Source: Alentia gelatinosa (Eukaryota; Annelida; Polychaeta; Phyllodocida; Polynoidae). From it: DNA of 64,000 nt. The stretch is from assembly GCA_950022655.1 (NCBI GenBank), contig OX465584.1, positions 58,872,335 through 58,936,334 on the forward strand, in the 5' to 3' direction. Below, piece by piece: positions 1 through 38,610 of this stretch (position 1 is its first letter; each line of letters starts with the position of its first letter). The notes below the pieces were generated by a model. The model was given only the letters and a program-made list of their open reading frames with translations. It did no database searches and was not told where the DNA came from. Made by a program: the position numbers and the translations under genes.

Positions 1-96
1 AATTATATTACGTATGCAACATGATTTAGATTTAGTAAATAACTGGACTGATGAATTTAAGCTGAGGATAAATTATAAACTTACCTGTATGACACA

Positions 97-694
97 GGGA
101 GCCTGTTTCACTAGTTCCATGACATGTCTGTGACACCATACAGACATTGGGGTTGTCTAGTTTTGTGACAACACAAGTAGCTGCCCTTAGGAAAAGACAG
201 ACCCAAAACATAGGAATCAGACAAATCTACACATCATGGACCTATTTCATAGTTTCGTGACAAAAGTGTTAGACAGACATGAAAAGGGGCACCAACAGAG
301 CAAGCAAGAACGGACAAAACAAAGTCTAATGTCTAGTTCTTATGAAACCGGACACACCATCTAGACGCCATCTATACATGTCATGTAACTAGTGAAACAG
401 GGACCTGCTTCAGTAGTTTCGTGATATGTCTGGATGGTGTCTCTGACACCATACGGACAGATCACAAGACTGCAGTCGATGACACACGTAATATTCACTT
501 CCCGTAGGAGTTAAGTGATGACACTTTAACATGAGTAGGGGATACATATACCTATAATCGCTCCAAATATAAAGAAGATTAGCTGCTCCGATCCTCTGAT
601 ATTTGCTAGACTTTTACCGCAGTTGCTTGAACTGTTGGTGCCACTGTTGATGTCTGTCTAGGCCTAATGTCACGAAACTACTGAAACAGGTCCC
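97..694. mobile_element. MITE family A, two head-to-tail copies
   Basis: Two adjoining copies (about 97-399 and 400-694) of a short non-autonomous element. The termini read GGGACCTGTTTCACTAG and, inverted, CTAGTGAAACAGGTCCC, and continue inward through GTGACATGTC. There is no coding capacity. Further copies lie at 3142, 18779, 22011, 22783, 43229 and 48890. The terminal motif also recurs inside the element (CACGAAACTAGTGAAACAGGTCC), so it may be a composite of nested copies. Part of the second copy (about 478-600) matches the inner arm of the large palindrome at 35440-35840. Confidence 0.75.
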
Positions 695-697
695 TGG

Positions 698-1079
698 TCC
701 CTGTAGTCACCATGGCATTATGGAGTGGATGGGGCTGTAAACAGTTGGAATGGGAGGGGACCTGCCACTGCATTCCACACTATATCTATAACCCTTTCAC
801 TGCAGCATAATACCTCCAGACCTTCCGAAAGCTACTATAGAGGAAAGTTTAGGGTCAGTGCTCGTATCCCATCGAATTTGAATTGTGTAGTAATTCACAA
901 TGCAAATCCATGTGAGTAATAGCGATTCAAACGAGAGAATATGGGTTTTATGTGAGTGCAGCTGTTTCATTTAGCGTAAGGAGTGGTCAAACATAACCGG
1001 ATAACGAAATAGATAGACAAACATACACAGGTACACATGCAGATATATAGATACATATGATATACATACGCTCCCCCCA
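698..1079. other. Intergenic, no feature recognised
   Basis: No convincing coding exon. Bases 843-895 match 2846-2895 in inverted orientation (GTTTAGGGTCAGTGCTCGTA and its complement), so this is probably repeat-derived. Confidence 0.5.
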
Positions 1080-1275
1080 GTGCATAAATGACACTTTATT
1101 CAGAAACACCGTCAAATACACTGAGTCAATGTTAAACCTATGGTGTTTTTTATTAGGGATAGGATAAAATCAAAACCTGATTCGTTTTAATCTTGGCCAC
1201 CGTATGCCATGACTGGAGTTTGGCAGAGTTACTTCATGAGGCATCCAGCTTTACGATAGTATCACCAGTCCGATT
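1080..1275 (+). mobile_element. Foldback-family element, partial
   Basis: Carries the terminal module of the foldback superfamily: a CATTGA/TCAATG step, TTAAACCTATGGTG, then TTATTAGGGATAGGATAA. It continues into the CTTGGCCACC stem module shared with 29545-29650 and 63370-63486. The second half of the stem is truncated. Confidence 0.6.
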
Positions 1276-1366
1276 CTCTGGCCTTTTATTATCCACCTAA
1301 TACAAAGGTGATGTTCAAGCTGCTTGTTCAAGCCGCCATAAATAATCCAGAGGGCAATCTGAAACA

Positions 1367-1743
1367 TTAAAACCCATTAGTTGCGGGTGATGCCTTAAGG
1401 CATCACCACACAGGATCGGGTGATGCCTTAAGGCATCACCAGTCCAGATCGTGTGATGCCTTGAGGCATCATTTTCCAATATTTACAAAATTATTGTTTT
1501 AGGTGATAAATTAGAAAAATAATTCATCAATATACATGAAACTTCCACAGAGTTTAGGTATAGCATTATATTTAAAATGTTTATGGAAATGGAAAATGAT
1601 TTTGAGTATCACATGTTATATCACATGATCACATCATCCAATTACCATAATGGGCCTGTGGATACCTGCACTAGCACTATATAAGTACTAATACCCGACC
1701 CCTATATACATGACTGTGTAGCAGCCCGCCGTGAATGGGTTAA
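1367..1743. mobile_element. TTAA-flanked MITE with three micro-palindromes (copy 1)
   Basis: The element begins TTAAAACCCATTAG and ends ATGGGTTAA, so it is bounded by TTAA and has short inverted ends. Near the left end are three palindromes at 1386-1407, 1419-1440 and 1455-1470, the first two reading GGTGATGCCTTAAGGCATCA. Three other TTAA-bounded copies (14354, 41311, 45035) share this layout. TTAA target sites are typical of piggyBac-type transposons, so that affiliation is an inference. Confidence 0.75.
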
Positions 1744-2333
1744 TTCCACAACAATCCACCAGAAACCCCCACTTAGTAAACTAGGACAACCACACTGAGA
1801 CATCAGCCCCAACCTGAGTGGTCCACCACAGTCCCCCGCCGAAAGGTCAAGGGGCAGATCCAATGAGAGGGGCAGCAAGTCACCACATGACCCCGGTGAC
1901 CCAATGGGTGCCGAGTTTAGTAGAGGGCATGAATAAATTACCTCACTCCACAACCGAGAGCGGAGGTGATCTAGTCACTTGGCTCGATCACACGTCCGGA
2001 ACATGGCTTTCATACGTGGCCTGTATGTCGCACAGGTCGCCAGTGTTATAAAGGCCATGTGTAGGGCCGGTGCACAGTGACCCACGCTACTGCCAGTTAG
2101 TAATTGTACCTGCTAGCCCTGCTCTGCGCACTCTCACGGGCGACGTAGGCGGGGCTTACTCTTTTGGATTTGTTAACTGAGCCTAATTGCCTTATATCAT
2201 CTTTAACTACAGCACATGTGTATATTCATCATGGCAAGCTGCTGGTGCCCAGTTGATCAAATCTGACACTATTCAGTTTATCTACGCTTCTGTATGTATT
2301 GTGGCGTTAAAATCTGGGACTATTCAGTTCATA
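1744..2333. other. Intergenic, no feature recognised
   Basis: Open stretches on both strands lack conserved motifs, splice context or a recognisable family. No gene is supported here. Confidence 0.4.
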
Positions 2334-2814
2334 AGGGGCGTCCACCAACCGCGACAAGGCTACGACAAGAACCGACAAGAAAGTTCCTTGTCGTAAGAAG
2401 TGGGGCTTTACGACAGCATTATCGGGGCATGTCGTAGACGTTGCTAGTTCCCGTAAAAAAGACGTCCATGGTACTGACAAACTATGACATGTTCGATATT
2501 GTCATAGCCTTGTCAGAAGGCTCCAGACAAGCTTCCTGACAAGGTCACTACGACATGTTTGATATTGTCATACCCTTGTCAGAAGGCTCCCGACAAGCTT
2601 CCTGACAAGGTCACTATGACATGTTCGATGTTGTCCTAGCCTTGCCAGAAGGCTCCTGACAAGCTTCCAATCGTGTCTTGTAATGGGCTTGTCGTAGACT
2701 CTTGTCTGGAACTGGGATCCACCAACCACGACAAGGACTCCAATCGTAGGCCAATCGTGGAACTTGTCAGGAAGCCATTGTTGTAGCCTTGTCATGGTTG
2801 GTGGATGCCCCCCT
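2334..2814. mobile_element. MITE family D
   Basis: Inverted ends: GGGGCGTCCACCAACC on the left and GGTTGGTGGATGCCCCCC on the right, each followed inward by a TAGCCTTGTC/GACAAGGCTA module. The interior is a roughly 70-bp direct repeat built on CTTGTCAGAAGGCTC and GACAAGCTTCCTGACAAGG. A related copy lies at 15397-15807. Non-coding. Confidence 0.7.
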
Positions 2815-2884
2815 TAAGTGCAGAACTCCCAGAAGCCACGTGAATTACATTGTGATTCAAACGAGATGGGATACAAGCTCTGAC

Positions 2885-3060
2885 CCTAAACTTGACTGGG
2901 TTTCTGAATTTATCTCACCCTTCACATTGACTAATGGGCTAACATTTGTGACATAATCACCCATTGGATATTTTTCCTAAATATCTAATGGGCGTTAGAG
3001 ATGAGTTTCCAATGTAAAGTCTATGGAGAAAAACTACCAGGGGTAAGATAAACGGGAAAA
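2885..3060. repeat. Foldback-superfamily repeat, GGTGAGATAA type
   Basis: Bounded by TTTATCTCACCC and GGGGTAAGATAA, with TCTATGGAGAAAAAC next to the right end. The closest relative is 18478-18640, which has the same interior (ATTGGATATTTTTCCTAAAT) in the opposite orientation. Confidence 0.6.
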
Positions 3061-3141
3061 CATCCTTTTCTGCACCAGTGTGACTGGGGCATTACAAAGC
3101 TATGCCCACTATCCCAGAATACAATTCTGCGCCAAAGAGCT

Positions 3142-3443
3142 GGGACCTGTTTCACTAGTTTTGTGAGATGTCTAGATGGCGTCTAGATGGTGTTCCGGTT
3201 TCAGACGGAACTAGACATTAGACTTTGTTTTGTCCATTCTTGCTTGCACTATTGGTGCTGCTTTTCATGTCTGTTTAACACTTTTGTCACGAAACAGGTC
3301 CATGATGTGTAGATTTGTCTAATTCTTATGTTTGGGGTCTGTCTTTTCTTAAGGGCAGCTACTTGTGTTGTCACGAAACCAGACAACCCCAATCTGTCTG
3401 TATGGTGTCACAGACATGTCACGAAACTAGTGAAACAGGTCCC
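3142..3443. mobile_element. MITE family A
   Basis: A full-length copy, about 302 bp, with terminal inverted repeats GGGACCTGTTTCACTAG and CTAGTGAAACAGGTCCC. The interior shares CTTGCACTATTGGTGC and GGGGTCTGTCTTTTC with the other copies. Confidence 0.8.
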
Positions 3444-3452
3444 TGGTGGTGG

Positions 3453-3620
3453 TGAAATTGCATAATCAGACCTACTCAGATGATCTGTAGTCGCCACTTG
3501 CTTGGTGTTTACACTAGACAACTTTTAGCCTTTTACAGTTGAAAGTCGTCAGGCAGTACTAAATTCAAGAATTGCTCGCCATAATCATCTAATGTAAACG
3601 CCGGGTAAGGATGTTTCTGG
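3453..3620 (+). repeat. Dispersed repeat, second copy at 39455-39625
   Basis: Shares AGTCGCCA, TTGGCGTTTACACT, GCTGAAAGTCRTCA and CATCTARTATAATCGCCGGG (or close variants) with 39455-39625, and a short part with 23150-23185. Non-coding. The bases from 3620 to 4100 hold nothing recognised. Confidence 0.5.
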
Positions 3621-4100
3621 GTACCTGTTGGTGAGCTGGAATGATTAGCTTCCACAGGTCATTTGATAAATTGCGATGATTCGCAGGAAATAAACAGACT
3701 GCGCAATGCCTAGGTCTGCTATATCATTTCCTGTGTGTTCTTATTAATATCACACCTAAGTTTATCCAGTCAACTATCTACCCAAGGTACGTGCGTAATA
3801 ACCTGGTGTGATTTCCGTCGTAAAGGGTTAAGCGGGAACTCCCAGGGTGCAGGGAGTGGTCTTCTATGGGCGGCGGCACCTCACAGAGGGCAAGGAGCGC
3901 TCCTCCTTTATTAATACCGGCTCTGAGGTGAATGGTGTGCTGGGAGAGTGTGCGTGATCTCCATACTCAGTATGTGCTTGGTAGTCTTCCCGTGTCAACC
4001 AGCACTCTCCGAGCACATACTCTGGTAGCACACTGGCGCCATCACCACACCAATGACATGTCACCTTCTGTCTCAAATGTCAGCTTACCTTGCCTGTTAG

Positions 4101-4455
4101 GGCCACTCAAAAAAACTAGTTTTTATCACCAAGCCATGAATAATATGACGAGGGGTGTATTTTTTTTGCTGGATCAAAGAAGGCTTTTGAAATGATAGGA
4201 AGCATAGCTTGACAATAGGTGGCCATGGCAACAGAATTATTGGTTGTGTAGGCAGTATGAAGAGAGATATGAATACCACGGTTTTTGGAATACCTAGATG
4301 CACATAATATTACGTTGAATCCAGCTTTGATTTGATACCAAATACACATATCTTTTATGATATCTATCAAGTTTTATCGTATAGAAAAAAAATCTTATAA
4401 AAACATTTTTGCTGACGTGCGCAGAGATGAGAACATGGTTATTTTCTTAGCGGCC
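4101..4455. mobile_element. MITE family E
   Basis: Bounded by GGCCACTCAAAAAAACTAG on the left and a degenerate GGCC end on the right. The copy at 30271-30662 shares ATCACCAAGCCATGAA-like and ATATGACG interior blocks and the terminal GATGAGAA block. Flanks suggest a short TAA-like target duplication. Confidence 0.6.
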
Positions 4456-5209
4456 TAAGACCGAGCACTCACTGCTTCCAACACACTCCGACATGGCTAC
4501 TATAAGGCCCCGTGAGAAGGGCTGTGTCACAGTGTCTCAGAAAGGATTTTGCAGAAACTAGCGACTTCGTCGTATCGTATTCATGCTAAATCGTGCCTTT
4601 TTATATATAGTAGGTAAATAAATGACAGTGGGCCACGCTGGTATTGGTAGGGAAGGGAAGGGTGGGTGAATGGGCTATTATCTCATGAGACACAGACAGA
4701 CTGTTGCCAAGAACCAGCAGAGTTCTCAATGGGTTATTATTCAGCATGACATGGCAGAGCGGCGCAGTGTACTGTCTATGCTTGTTCCCGAGTGCTAGTC
4801 AACTATGTTGTCCCTGATTTGTAGTAACCAGCGAAATTGGGATCTCATTTGTTTTTCACGAGAATAGTAGATCAGAAAACTACAATACTAAACTTTGTTT
4901 TCGGCATTGTTTGCAGTAAATCATAAGAGAAAAAGTATATCTATGTATAGTCCTACAAAAAAGAAGAACAGGTTCGAGTTTTTCCCTACACGAGACTCTC
5001 ACTCCCGTGGGGCTTCAATCTCCAACCCTAGATCGGGTTCACTCTGTCCTTATGTGTGGGAGATTCTCCAAGCGGGTTCGACGGAATTCTAACGTTTTAA
5101 ATGTAGTAGGTAATAAAAAGTTGTCCATGGTACCGACACACGCCTCAACATGAGGGGTGTGCCAACACAATAATATGAAGGTGTGTATGTGTTGGGAGGG
5201 GGATGCATA
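4456..5209. other. Intergenic, no feature recognised
   Basis: Moderately A+T-rich. No convincing exon, RNA gene or repeat family was identified by eye. Confidence 0.4.
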
Positions 5210-5540
5210 GCTTTAATCCGGGCCCCCACCTACCACGATGGTCTACGACATACTCCCCGATGGCTACGATTTGAAATGCCCAAATCGTGGCTTATCGGGA
5301 GGTCCCCGATAGTCCAAATCGTAGAAATGGTTTGAAATCGTAGAGCTGTGAATCATACTCGCTGACCACGATATCTTCCATATAGGCTACGATACCCTAC
5401 GACAGGCTACAAAATTTCCAACATGTTGGAAGATATCGGGACCTCTACGATTGTCTATTTCCATTTTGTGTCAGCAGTCTAAGGTCCGTCAGTGTTTCCT
5501 GACTGGAGATCGGTGATGGCCACTGGAAACAGGCTATGAG
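5210..5540. repeat. Degenerate inverted repeat plus MITE fragment
   Basis: Bases 5210-5460 contain repeated and inverted blocks around ACGATATCTTCC and GGAAGATATCG, with GCTACGAT-type motifs throughout, so this is probably a decayed foldback element. Bases 5460-5535 match the centre of the 200-bp MITE found at 25981, 26309 and 46431 (TCAGCAGT, GGTCCGTCAG, GATGGCCA). Confidence 0.5.
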
Positions 5541-5899
5541 GAGAAGTTAAGGTGGTGGTTAAGTAGAAGAAACCTAATCTATGGTCATAGAAAATGGATA
5601 AAATTTGACAGATAAAAGAACGTCCTCCCTTTCTACCATCACTTATAGATGACAGTCTAAGTCATAGATTTGTGTATGCGGCTAGATCATGTTTATCATC
5701 ATTTATTAAAATAGAAGGTGTCCCATTTGGAGAACACATACTTGTAGCTCAGTTCTAAAAATGTTTAGATAATTTGAAGCCTTTGTTCCAAAGTATGTTT
5801 GTATTTGGGATCCTAATGTAGTGCTAGCTTATGTTGACAAAGACAAATGCTGGTAGTTGGGTGATTTCTAAATTCTATTTGCAAATAACATAGGATAAT

Positions 5900-6235
5900 A
5901 TAAGTTCTGTATATAAGCAAATAAAAAATGCATAAAAAAATGGCATGTCACAATGCTAACTTCTATGGGAGGCCCATCTGAAAATGCAAGTGCTTACCTA
6001 TTGGTGTCTATGGGAAAATGCAATATTTTTACTTTGTTGCTAAATGACACTGATGTTCTATTGCTATCTTCAAATAATTCTGGATTATGATAGTTGGGAA
6101 CATACATGTACAAATGAGAAATGCTAAAAAAAATACTATGTCACCTTGCTAATTTCTATGGGAAGGCCATATGAAGAAGGTAAGTGCTTATCTATTGGTG
6201 TCTATGAGAAACTGCTATATTTTCATGGCCCCAGA
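5900..6235 (+). repeat. Direct duplication of about 190 bp offset
   Basis: Bases near 5930-6040 (ACTTCTATGGGAGGCCC, then TATTGGTGTCTATG) recur with divergence near 6125-6230. It is an old tandem duplication. A separate 30-bp direct repeat (AAAGACTATGTAAAAGAAGA) occurs at 6361 and 6522. No gene is seen in 6236-6899. Confidence 0.6.
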
Positions 6236-6899
6236 TAGCAACACCAGTGTTAAACTAGGGGGCGTTTCGATACCTACCTGCATTTGTCTTTAAGGTTAGA
6301 AAAATTGACCTGAAGGTTCTGTATTTTCTTTTTGCTGACAACAGGGCAGCATTACATAACAAAAGACTATGTAAAAGAAGAAGTAAAACTTTTTTTTTTA
6401 TTTTGCCTTAAAACCACGGAAATGATGTGGGAGGTTGATCCTTGTTTGATTTCATTCCAAGATGAAAACTAATGACCCTGGAGTTAACCCACTTATTTTG
6501 AAGTTTGTCAGATTTCATAGCAAAAGACTATGTAAAAGAAGAAGTAAAACATTTTTTCTTTTTATAAACAAGCTTACATTTAGCATTATTCTCAATCCTG
6601 TAAAGCACTATTCAATAGCAGCAGGGAAAAGATTATTTCATTGACCAAACCACAATAACCAAAAGGAAAACAGAACAAAAAATCCAATCTTCATATACTA
6701 TTCATGTGTCACCTATCCATTGATTATAAGTGATTCTCAATTTTTTTTAAATTATTTCAGCAAACATTTCTACCAAAGGTAGATTTTCCAATGTAGGTTT
6801 TTCCAATTCTAGTAGTTTAACATCTAGATAAATGGTTCAATATAAACAGAAGTAATGGGGAGACATCATAGGATAATATTGATGATGATGATATTTAGT

Positions 6900-7345
6900 T
6901 CACAATTTGTACTCATGTTCAGAGTATATCTGTTTAACCACTCGCTTGAAAGCAGCCTTGGTGTCTAACTTCTGGGTCGATTCACTGAGTTTATCCCATA
7001 ACTTTTCTCCTCGATAAGCCGGGGACTTCATATAGTTATTACAATGTATACGCACTTTCTTAAACTTTATTTTGTTGTCACTTCTAGTTCTCCTCTTAAT
7101 AACATCCAAGTTATACTCATTCTTTGACCTTTTATACATCAGGCTTAGGACCTGTACATTTCGGCGAGAGTCGAGATAATCTATCTTCAACTGCCGGTGC
7201 ATATCAAACACATTTACACCTCTAACTTGCCTTTGGAGGATCACTCTGAGAGCCCTGTTTTGAATTACCTGTAGGCGGTCAGTATTCTTTTTAGAGGTAC
7301 TATCTAATAAAAATGAACAATATTCAAGTGTTAGTTTCTGCGAAC
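6900..7345 (-). pseudogene. Non-LTR retrotransposon RT C-terminal remnant
   Basis: An open frame on the minus strand ends at 6900. It contains the stretch typical of the end of non-LTR retrotransposon reverse transcriptases: LEYCSFLLDSTS, then LQVIQNRALRVILQ, then a basic domain with LWDKLSESTQ and a final FKRVVKQ helix. Only the last part of ORF2 is present; no catalytic YxDD block lies upstream, so the copy is 5'-truncated. The reading frame runs on into the neighbouring MITE, which is an artefact. The exact LINE clade is not resolved. Confidence 0.75.
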
Positions 7346-7360
7346 GTTTCCAATCAGAGA

Positions 7361-7668
7361 ATAGCCTGGAAGCCTGGCCTATATGCTCACTAAAGTTATA
7401 GGCCAGGTAACGCCAACAATTTTTTGGTGCATTATGGGTAACGCCTCCATTTTTCTGGTGCATTGTGGGATTGCGCCTCCTTGACACTCTCCTAGCAGAG
7501 ATCCTGTGTTCTACTTCTGCAAAAGATATGCTGGGAGAGTGCCACCTTGGTAGACTTTGTCTGTAGAGACAAGAGAGCTGGCGTCACTGTCAGTTCAAGG
7601 TCATTCTCTAGTATTAGGTAGGAAGGCGTTACCTGTCCCATATTTCATTTGGACAGGGAACCAGTCTC
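7361..7668. mobile_element. hAT-like MITE next to the GULO stop codon
   Basis: Begins TAGCCTGGAAGCCTGG and ends in GGGAACCAGTCT. The copy at 61894-62145 has the same ends and an apparent 8-bp flanking duplication (GGTATAGT). Together with TAG...CTA ends this suggests a hAT-type element (inference). It holds an inner hairpin (7487-7543, ACTCTCCTAGCAGAGAT against ATATGCTGGGAGAGT). It ends 4 bp from the GULO stop codon, so it would form most of the GULO 3' untranslated region. Confidence 0.6.
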
Positions 7669-7671
7669 GTT

Positions 7672-34510
<26,839 letters not shown>

Positions 34511-34639
34511 CGTGATTTGGTGGTGAGAACTTCTTTCGCCGGCACTAGATATCGTGTAGACAGTGGCTGTGATATCTGACGAAGTTCATGCGTATCACCA
34601 CGCACTTGATAGGAGACTGGGCCAAGCAGGGTGTCTGTG

Positions 34640-34935
34640 AGAGCGTGCTATGAAGAGACGTCACGAGTTTGAGTCTGAGTTTATTTATGCCACGCATTTT
34701 GTTGGCTCCATAATTTCACGAGTCGAAGACAAGTGTCATTACGGAGCGAACAAAATGAGCGGCATAAATAAGCTCAAACTCAAACAAGTGGCGTCTAGAT
34801 TTTATCCTACCCCATTTCCATTTTTTTTCAGCATCAGAAAGTAGTGGCATAAACAACACTTTATGTCACACCATTGTTATAAACAAATCCCATGTTAAGC
34901 CTATGGCGTTTTTTATTAGGGGTAGGATAATTATA
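34640..34935. mobile_element. Foldback-superfamily element
   Basis: The hairpin at 34665-34800 (TTTATTTATGCCACGCATTT against a GCGGCATAAATAAG arm) shares its stem with 32812-32905. Terminal modules are TTTATCCTACCCC (34801) and TTATTAGGGGTAGGATAA (34913). It lies just upstream of the GULO start and could affect its promoter. Confidence 0.7.
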
Positions 34936-35211
34936 CGCTCTACATTAGACTTGCTCAAGTCTTTGATTATAAACATTCATTAAATGATGAAATACAATCT
35001 GAATAAAGTTTATTATAGTATGTATCCTTCTCTGACTGGCCAATGAATCAAGGACATGTCCAGTAGGAATGGAAACTCCTGTATATGTCCCCCCAGTCGC
35101 TCCCTGTAACCCTGCATCTCCTCGCGCAGTTCTCTGGCCGCCTGTGTTGTTATAGCAATAAATGTCGCCTGCTCCTGACTGTGACCCGATTGAGATCAAA
35201 GTGAGCGACCA

Positions 35212-36053
35212 GGGCCCTGTTTTTCAGTCATGACAATCGTTATGGGCGACGTGTTTTTGCCGTCAGTGTTCGATAGACACGACACTTTAGTGAATAGGCG
35301 ATATGTCGTGAGTCTAAGAGGCATAGGGCGTCCAGACGTGTTTTTCAGTCACGACAATCGTGGGGTCACGTGATTGAAAATGTCGCCCAAATTGTCGTTG
35401 GTTCATGACACCTATGGACATGTCGTACAGAATGCGCAACTTCACTTCCCGTTGGAATTAAGCAATGAAATTTTAACACGGGTAAGGTATACATATTACC
35501 TATAATCGTACCAAATATGAAGACAATCGGATTCACCGTCCCGAAGATATCCACGTTTGAATTTTGTCATAGCAAACGCTGCTCTGGTGGCCAGTGTAGC
35601 TCTACCCTCACTGTGCGATTACGTCACTCTCCCAGCAGAGATTCAGCGCTCTTTACTGTGAAAGATCTGCTAGGAGAGTGGTTGTATGATATCCGATCGA
35701 TAGCCCGATGTTTCAAATTCAAACGTCGATATCTTCGGGACGGTGGGTCCGATTGTCTTCATATTTTGTACAATTATAGGTCATATGTACTCCTTACTCG
35801 TGTTAAAATTTCATTGCTTAATTCTGTCGGGAAGTGGAAAAATCCTCTATATACACACAGTGATGTGTTATAGAACCTAAGACAGTTCTATACTTGTCGT
35901 AGCAGCCGACATTTTTCGCGGCGATCGTGAGTGGCGCACTACGATCGTGTCTATAGAACAGCGGCCATTTTGTGTCTTCCAGAATGTCGTGGAATCGCTG
36001 GACGATCGTGGGGTATCGCTGCGCGACGATGTCGTTACTGAAAAACAGGGCCC
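35212..36053. mobile_element. Nested palindromic MITE with GGGCCCTGTTTTTCAGT ends
   Basis: Terminal inverted repeats GGGCCCTGTTTTTCAGT and ACTGAAAAACAGGGCCC enclose about 840 bp. Inside is a second, larger palindrome (35440-35840), whose arms contain ATATGAAGACAATCGGATTC and CCCGAAGATATC and their complements. A hairpin of ACTCTCCCAGCAGA against TCTGCTAGGAGAGT lies at its centre. No coding capacity is credible. Confidence 0.8.
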
Positions 36054-36308
36054 AGGAGCCGTGTATGGAGAGTGTTGGGAATACTGGAGCTACACAGCGC
36101 CAGAAATCTAGCACCATTACCAATTGTACCAGTTCCTGTATCCCAGCGAGGAGAGTAGACATAGGTGCAAGGAATGGAGCCAGTCTAATACTCTCCACAT
36201 CACCCAAAGGTTAGATTGGTCATTATAGGCTTCCACCTTACTGCAAATAACACCATCCATTCACTATGTACTTGCACGCCCTATATACGTTGTATATAAA
36301 AGGTTAGA

Positions 36309-36625
36309 GTGGTCACATACACTTTCAGGATACTAAGAAAAATCTGTCCCTTCACTATCTGCGTGCTATTCACTGTGATATTGGATAAGGAGCAGGGTGC
36401 CAGTATCTCAGGGTCTTGGAGGCATGCCCAGCTGACCATGACCAATCACTCAAGACCGAAATACCTCATTGGTCCACTGGTGCTCAATATGTTTGGATCC
36501 TACACTCAGACGGTTACAGAAATGGCAAATTGACTGAGTACAAGAGGATAACAGAAAACGAAACTGAATGTAAATAAAACCTTTTAATGGTTTTTTAATC
36601 TATAATTGCACGCTCATTCAACAAT
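36309..36625 (-). repeat. Dispersed repeat family C, inverse copy
   Basis: Matches 34005-34395 in inverse orientation (GACCATGACCAATCACTCAA, TCACTGTGATATTG, CTTTTAATGG). Confidence 0.75.
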
Positions 36626-37845
36626 AATTAACATACCACTTGCACCTAGTTCTACAATATATATATGCATCCGCAGAGGAGCGCCCCCTATAGGGACCCA
36701 ACTCATATATGCCATCGCGGCAGGGTTCAAGGCCCCACTTTCAAACTTGCAAGCAGAAGGAAAGGAGCTCTTAACAATGGACTGTGTGAGGCTTGTAAGC
36801 CATAGCCTATGTGAAATAAGGCTGTATTCAACAATACCAAACAGCCATAAAACGTGGAGCTCTATTGAGCTCTATTGTGGTTTGGAGTACAATAGATATC
36901 TGAAAAGATTTTTGATAGAGCGCTAACAGTTTGTATTTAGTAGCTATTACTAGTTAGCCTAGTTTAGTATAGAAATCTCCATTCAGCTGTCATTTGAGAC
37001 CATGCCAAAACGATAGGGGGCGCTGCGCTTCACACCTCCTCTGATGCATCCGCTATGCTAGACTGTATGCAGTGGTGTCCTAGCGGATATTTGGTCAACT
37101 GCACTGCAGATAAATCATTGGCACAACTGTAAATCCAATTGTTTTCTGTAGGTTTCTAATTGGGGAAGAGAGCTAAATAGTTTATCAAGTTCTTTGTAGG
37201 CTGGAAATATTTTCAAATCAGAAAATCTGAAAATGGGTGATTTCTGAGGGGCGCCATGAGCTAGTCTGTTTACAGACCGCACCGCCTAAGGCTTACGGTC
37301 TGTAAGGGTCTAACAGAGCACAGCTCCCATTTACCAGCTCCCTCTGGATGATGGGAGAAAGGACTTTTGTGATTGGCTGTTCTAATTTTAGCACCAACTA
37401 ACTCTCCAAGCTGATTTATTTGGTACATGCCCAGTAAAAGCTACTCTAGGACCTATGCTTGAAGAGCAACATACTGATTACTGGCAAATCACTCAGGGCA
37501 GCTTAGTACCAGCAGAGGCAGGAATCCCTGAAAATGGCACCCCAGAACAGTCTTAGTTTGAGCCTGTGCGCCCTGGCCCTGGCGACAACAGACTGTACTA
37601 GAGTCTAGCGGTGAGCTAAAGTCACCCGAACTCTGCCAATTTTTTGGAAACTCCTAGAAGGGCTAGAACTGCAAATCGAACTGTTTCCAGTATGTTCCTA
37701 CTTGAGGAAGACGGCTAAATAGTTTAAGGCTTGGTAGACTGGGAATATTTCCAATGCATCGAAGACAATATCGAGGCATAGAAAGATAAGCTATCAGCCC
37801 TGTGTTGCCAATCCAGGTCACCAAGTCCGTGGTATCACGTACTTA
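36626..37845. other. Intergenic, repeat-derived
   Basis: No exon supported. Bases 37255-37520 are the inverse of a repeat also found at 60070-60270 and 61005-61165 (CTTACGGTCTGTAAGGGTCT, GGACCTATGCTTGAAGAG, GATTTGCCAGTAACCAG in the partners). The rest has no recognised feature. Confidence 0.5.
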
Positions 37846-37980
37846 GAAGGAAACCCACGAGATGAAAATAGCCTGATCCGTACTCCACCGAGTTCGTCTG
37901 CGGTCAGACGAGGTGGAGTGCAAACCAAGTTTTTTCATCGAGTGGGTTTCTGATTTTATCTCACCCCATAAAACATTATT
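37845..37980. repeat. Foldback-superfamily hairpin, minimal form
   Basis: AAACCCACGAGATGAAAATA pairs with TTTTTCATCGAGTGGGTTT. The inner stem ACTCCACCGAGTTCGTCTG pairs with CAGACGAGGTGGAGT. Ends with TTTATCTCACCCC. The CACTC...CGTG loop motif is missing, so the loop is only a few bases. Confidence 0.75.
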
Positions 37981-38399
37981 TATTGATAAAATTAATCACC
38001 CAATTCAAGTTCAAGTTAAGATATTTCAGATGGGGATGTATTTCTTCTGTGTACATCCAACTTCCATGTAGACTTGTAATGTTCATCCTGTGCCTCGGTG
38101 GATGGATGTTTAATTGTTTTTGGTGCTGCATTTTATGCATCTATTAAGCATTTATTTCCGAGTTTTTCAAGATAGTGCAAGAACTATGTGCACACATTCT
38201 ATATTGGTTTCTCTGGTGCAAGGTTCTGGTATGTTTTCTTTTTCCAGTTATTGTTCATCGTTGGAGTGAGCAAGTGTCGTCTATTGGATATACAATTGTG
38301 CATCGATGGATTGTTCACATGTTCGTACAGAATAGACAAGTTACTACTTTGACTATGTACCTGCTTTTTTCTGGATAAATGAATGGAGTTCAGCTCTCT

Positions 38400-38610
38400 T
38401 ATAAAACTAGGAGCAAATAGTATGTTCATCATAGATGAATGAGCATGCAACTATATATGAATAATAATTAAAAGGTATAAGTTAGATTTAGACTATGGAT
38501 AGTTCTCTATAACCCACTTGCCCATGTATGCAGTACCCTGAAAATCTATATGGACCCCTCTAAACTCTAGATGATGTATATAGCGCATGCAAGCACGCTC
38601 TAAAAAGATA
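38400..38610 (+). repeat. Dispersed repeat family C, deleted copy
   Basis: Starts AACTAGGAGCAAATAGTATG and ends GCAAGCACGCTCTAA. It lacks the middle of 34005-34395. Confidence 0.7.

Noticed and set aside
4895..5092. A small 65-codon gene in the left intergenic region
   Set aside because: No conserved motif, no splice or promoter context, and Ser/Arg-rich composition expected by chance.
35517..35873. A 118-codon plus-strand open frame
   Set aside because: It crosses the palindromic MITE and both arms of a hairpin, and has no protein family pattern.
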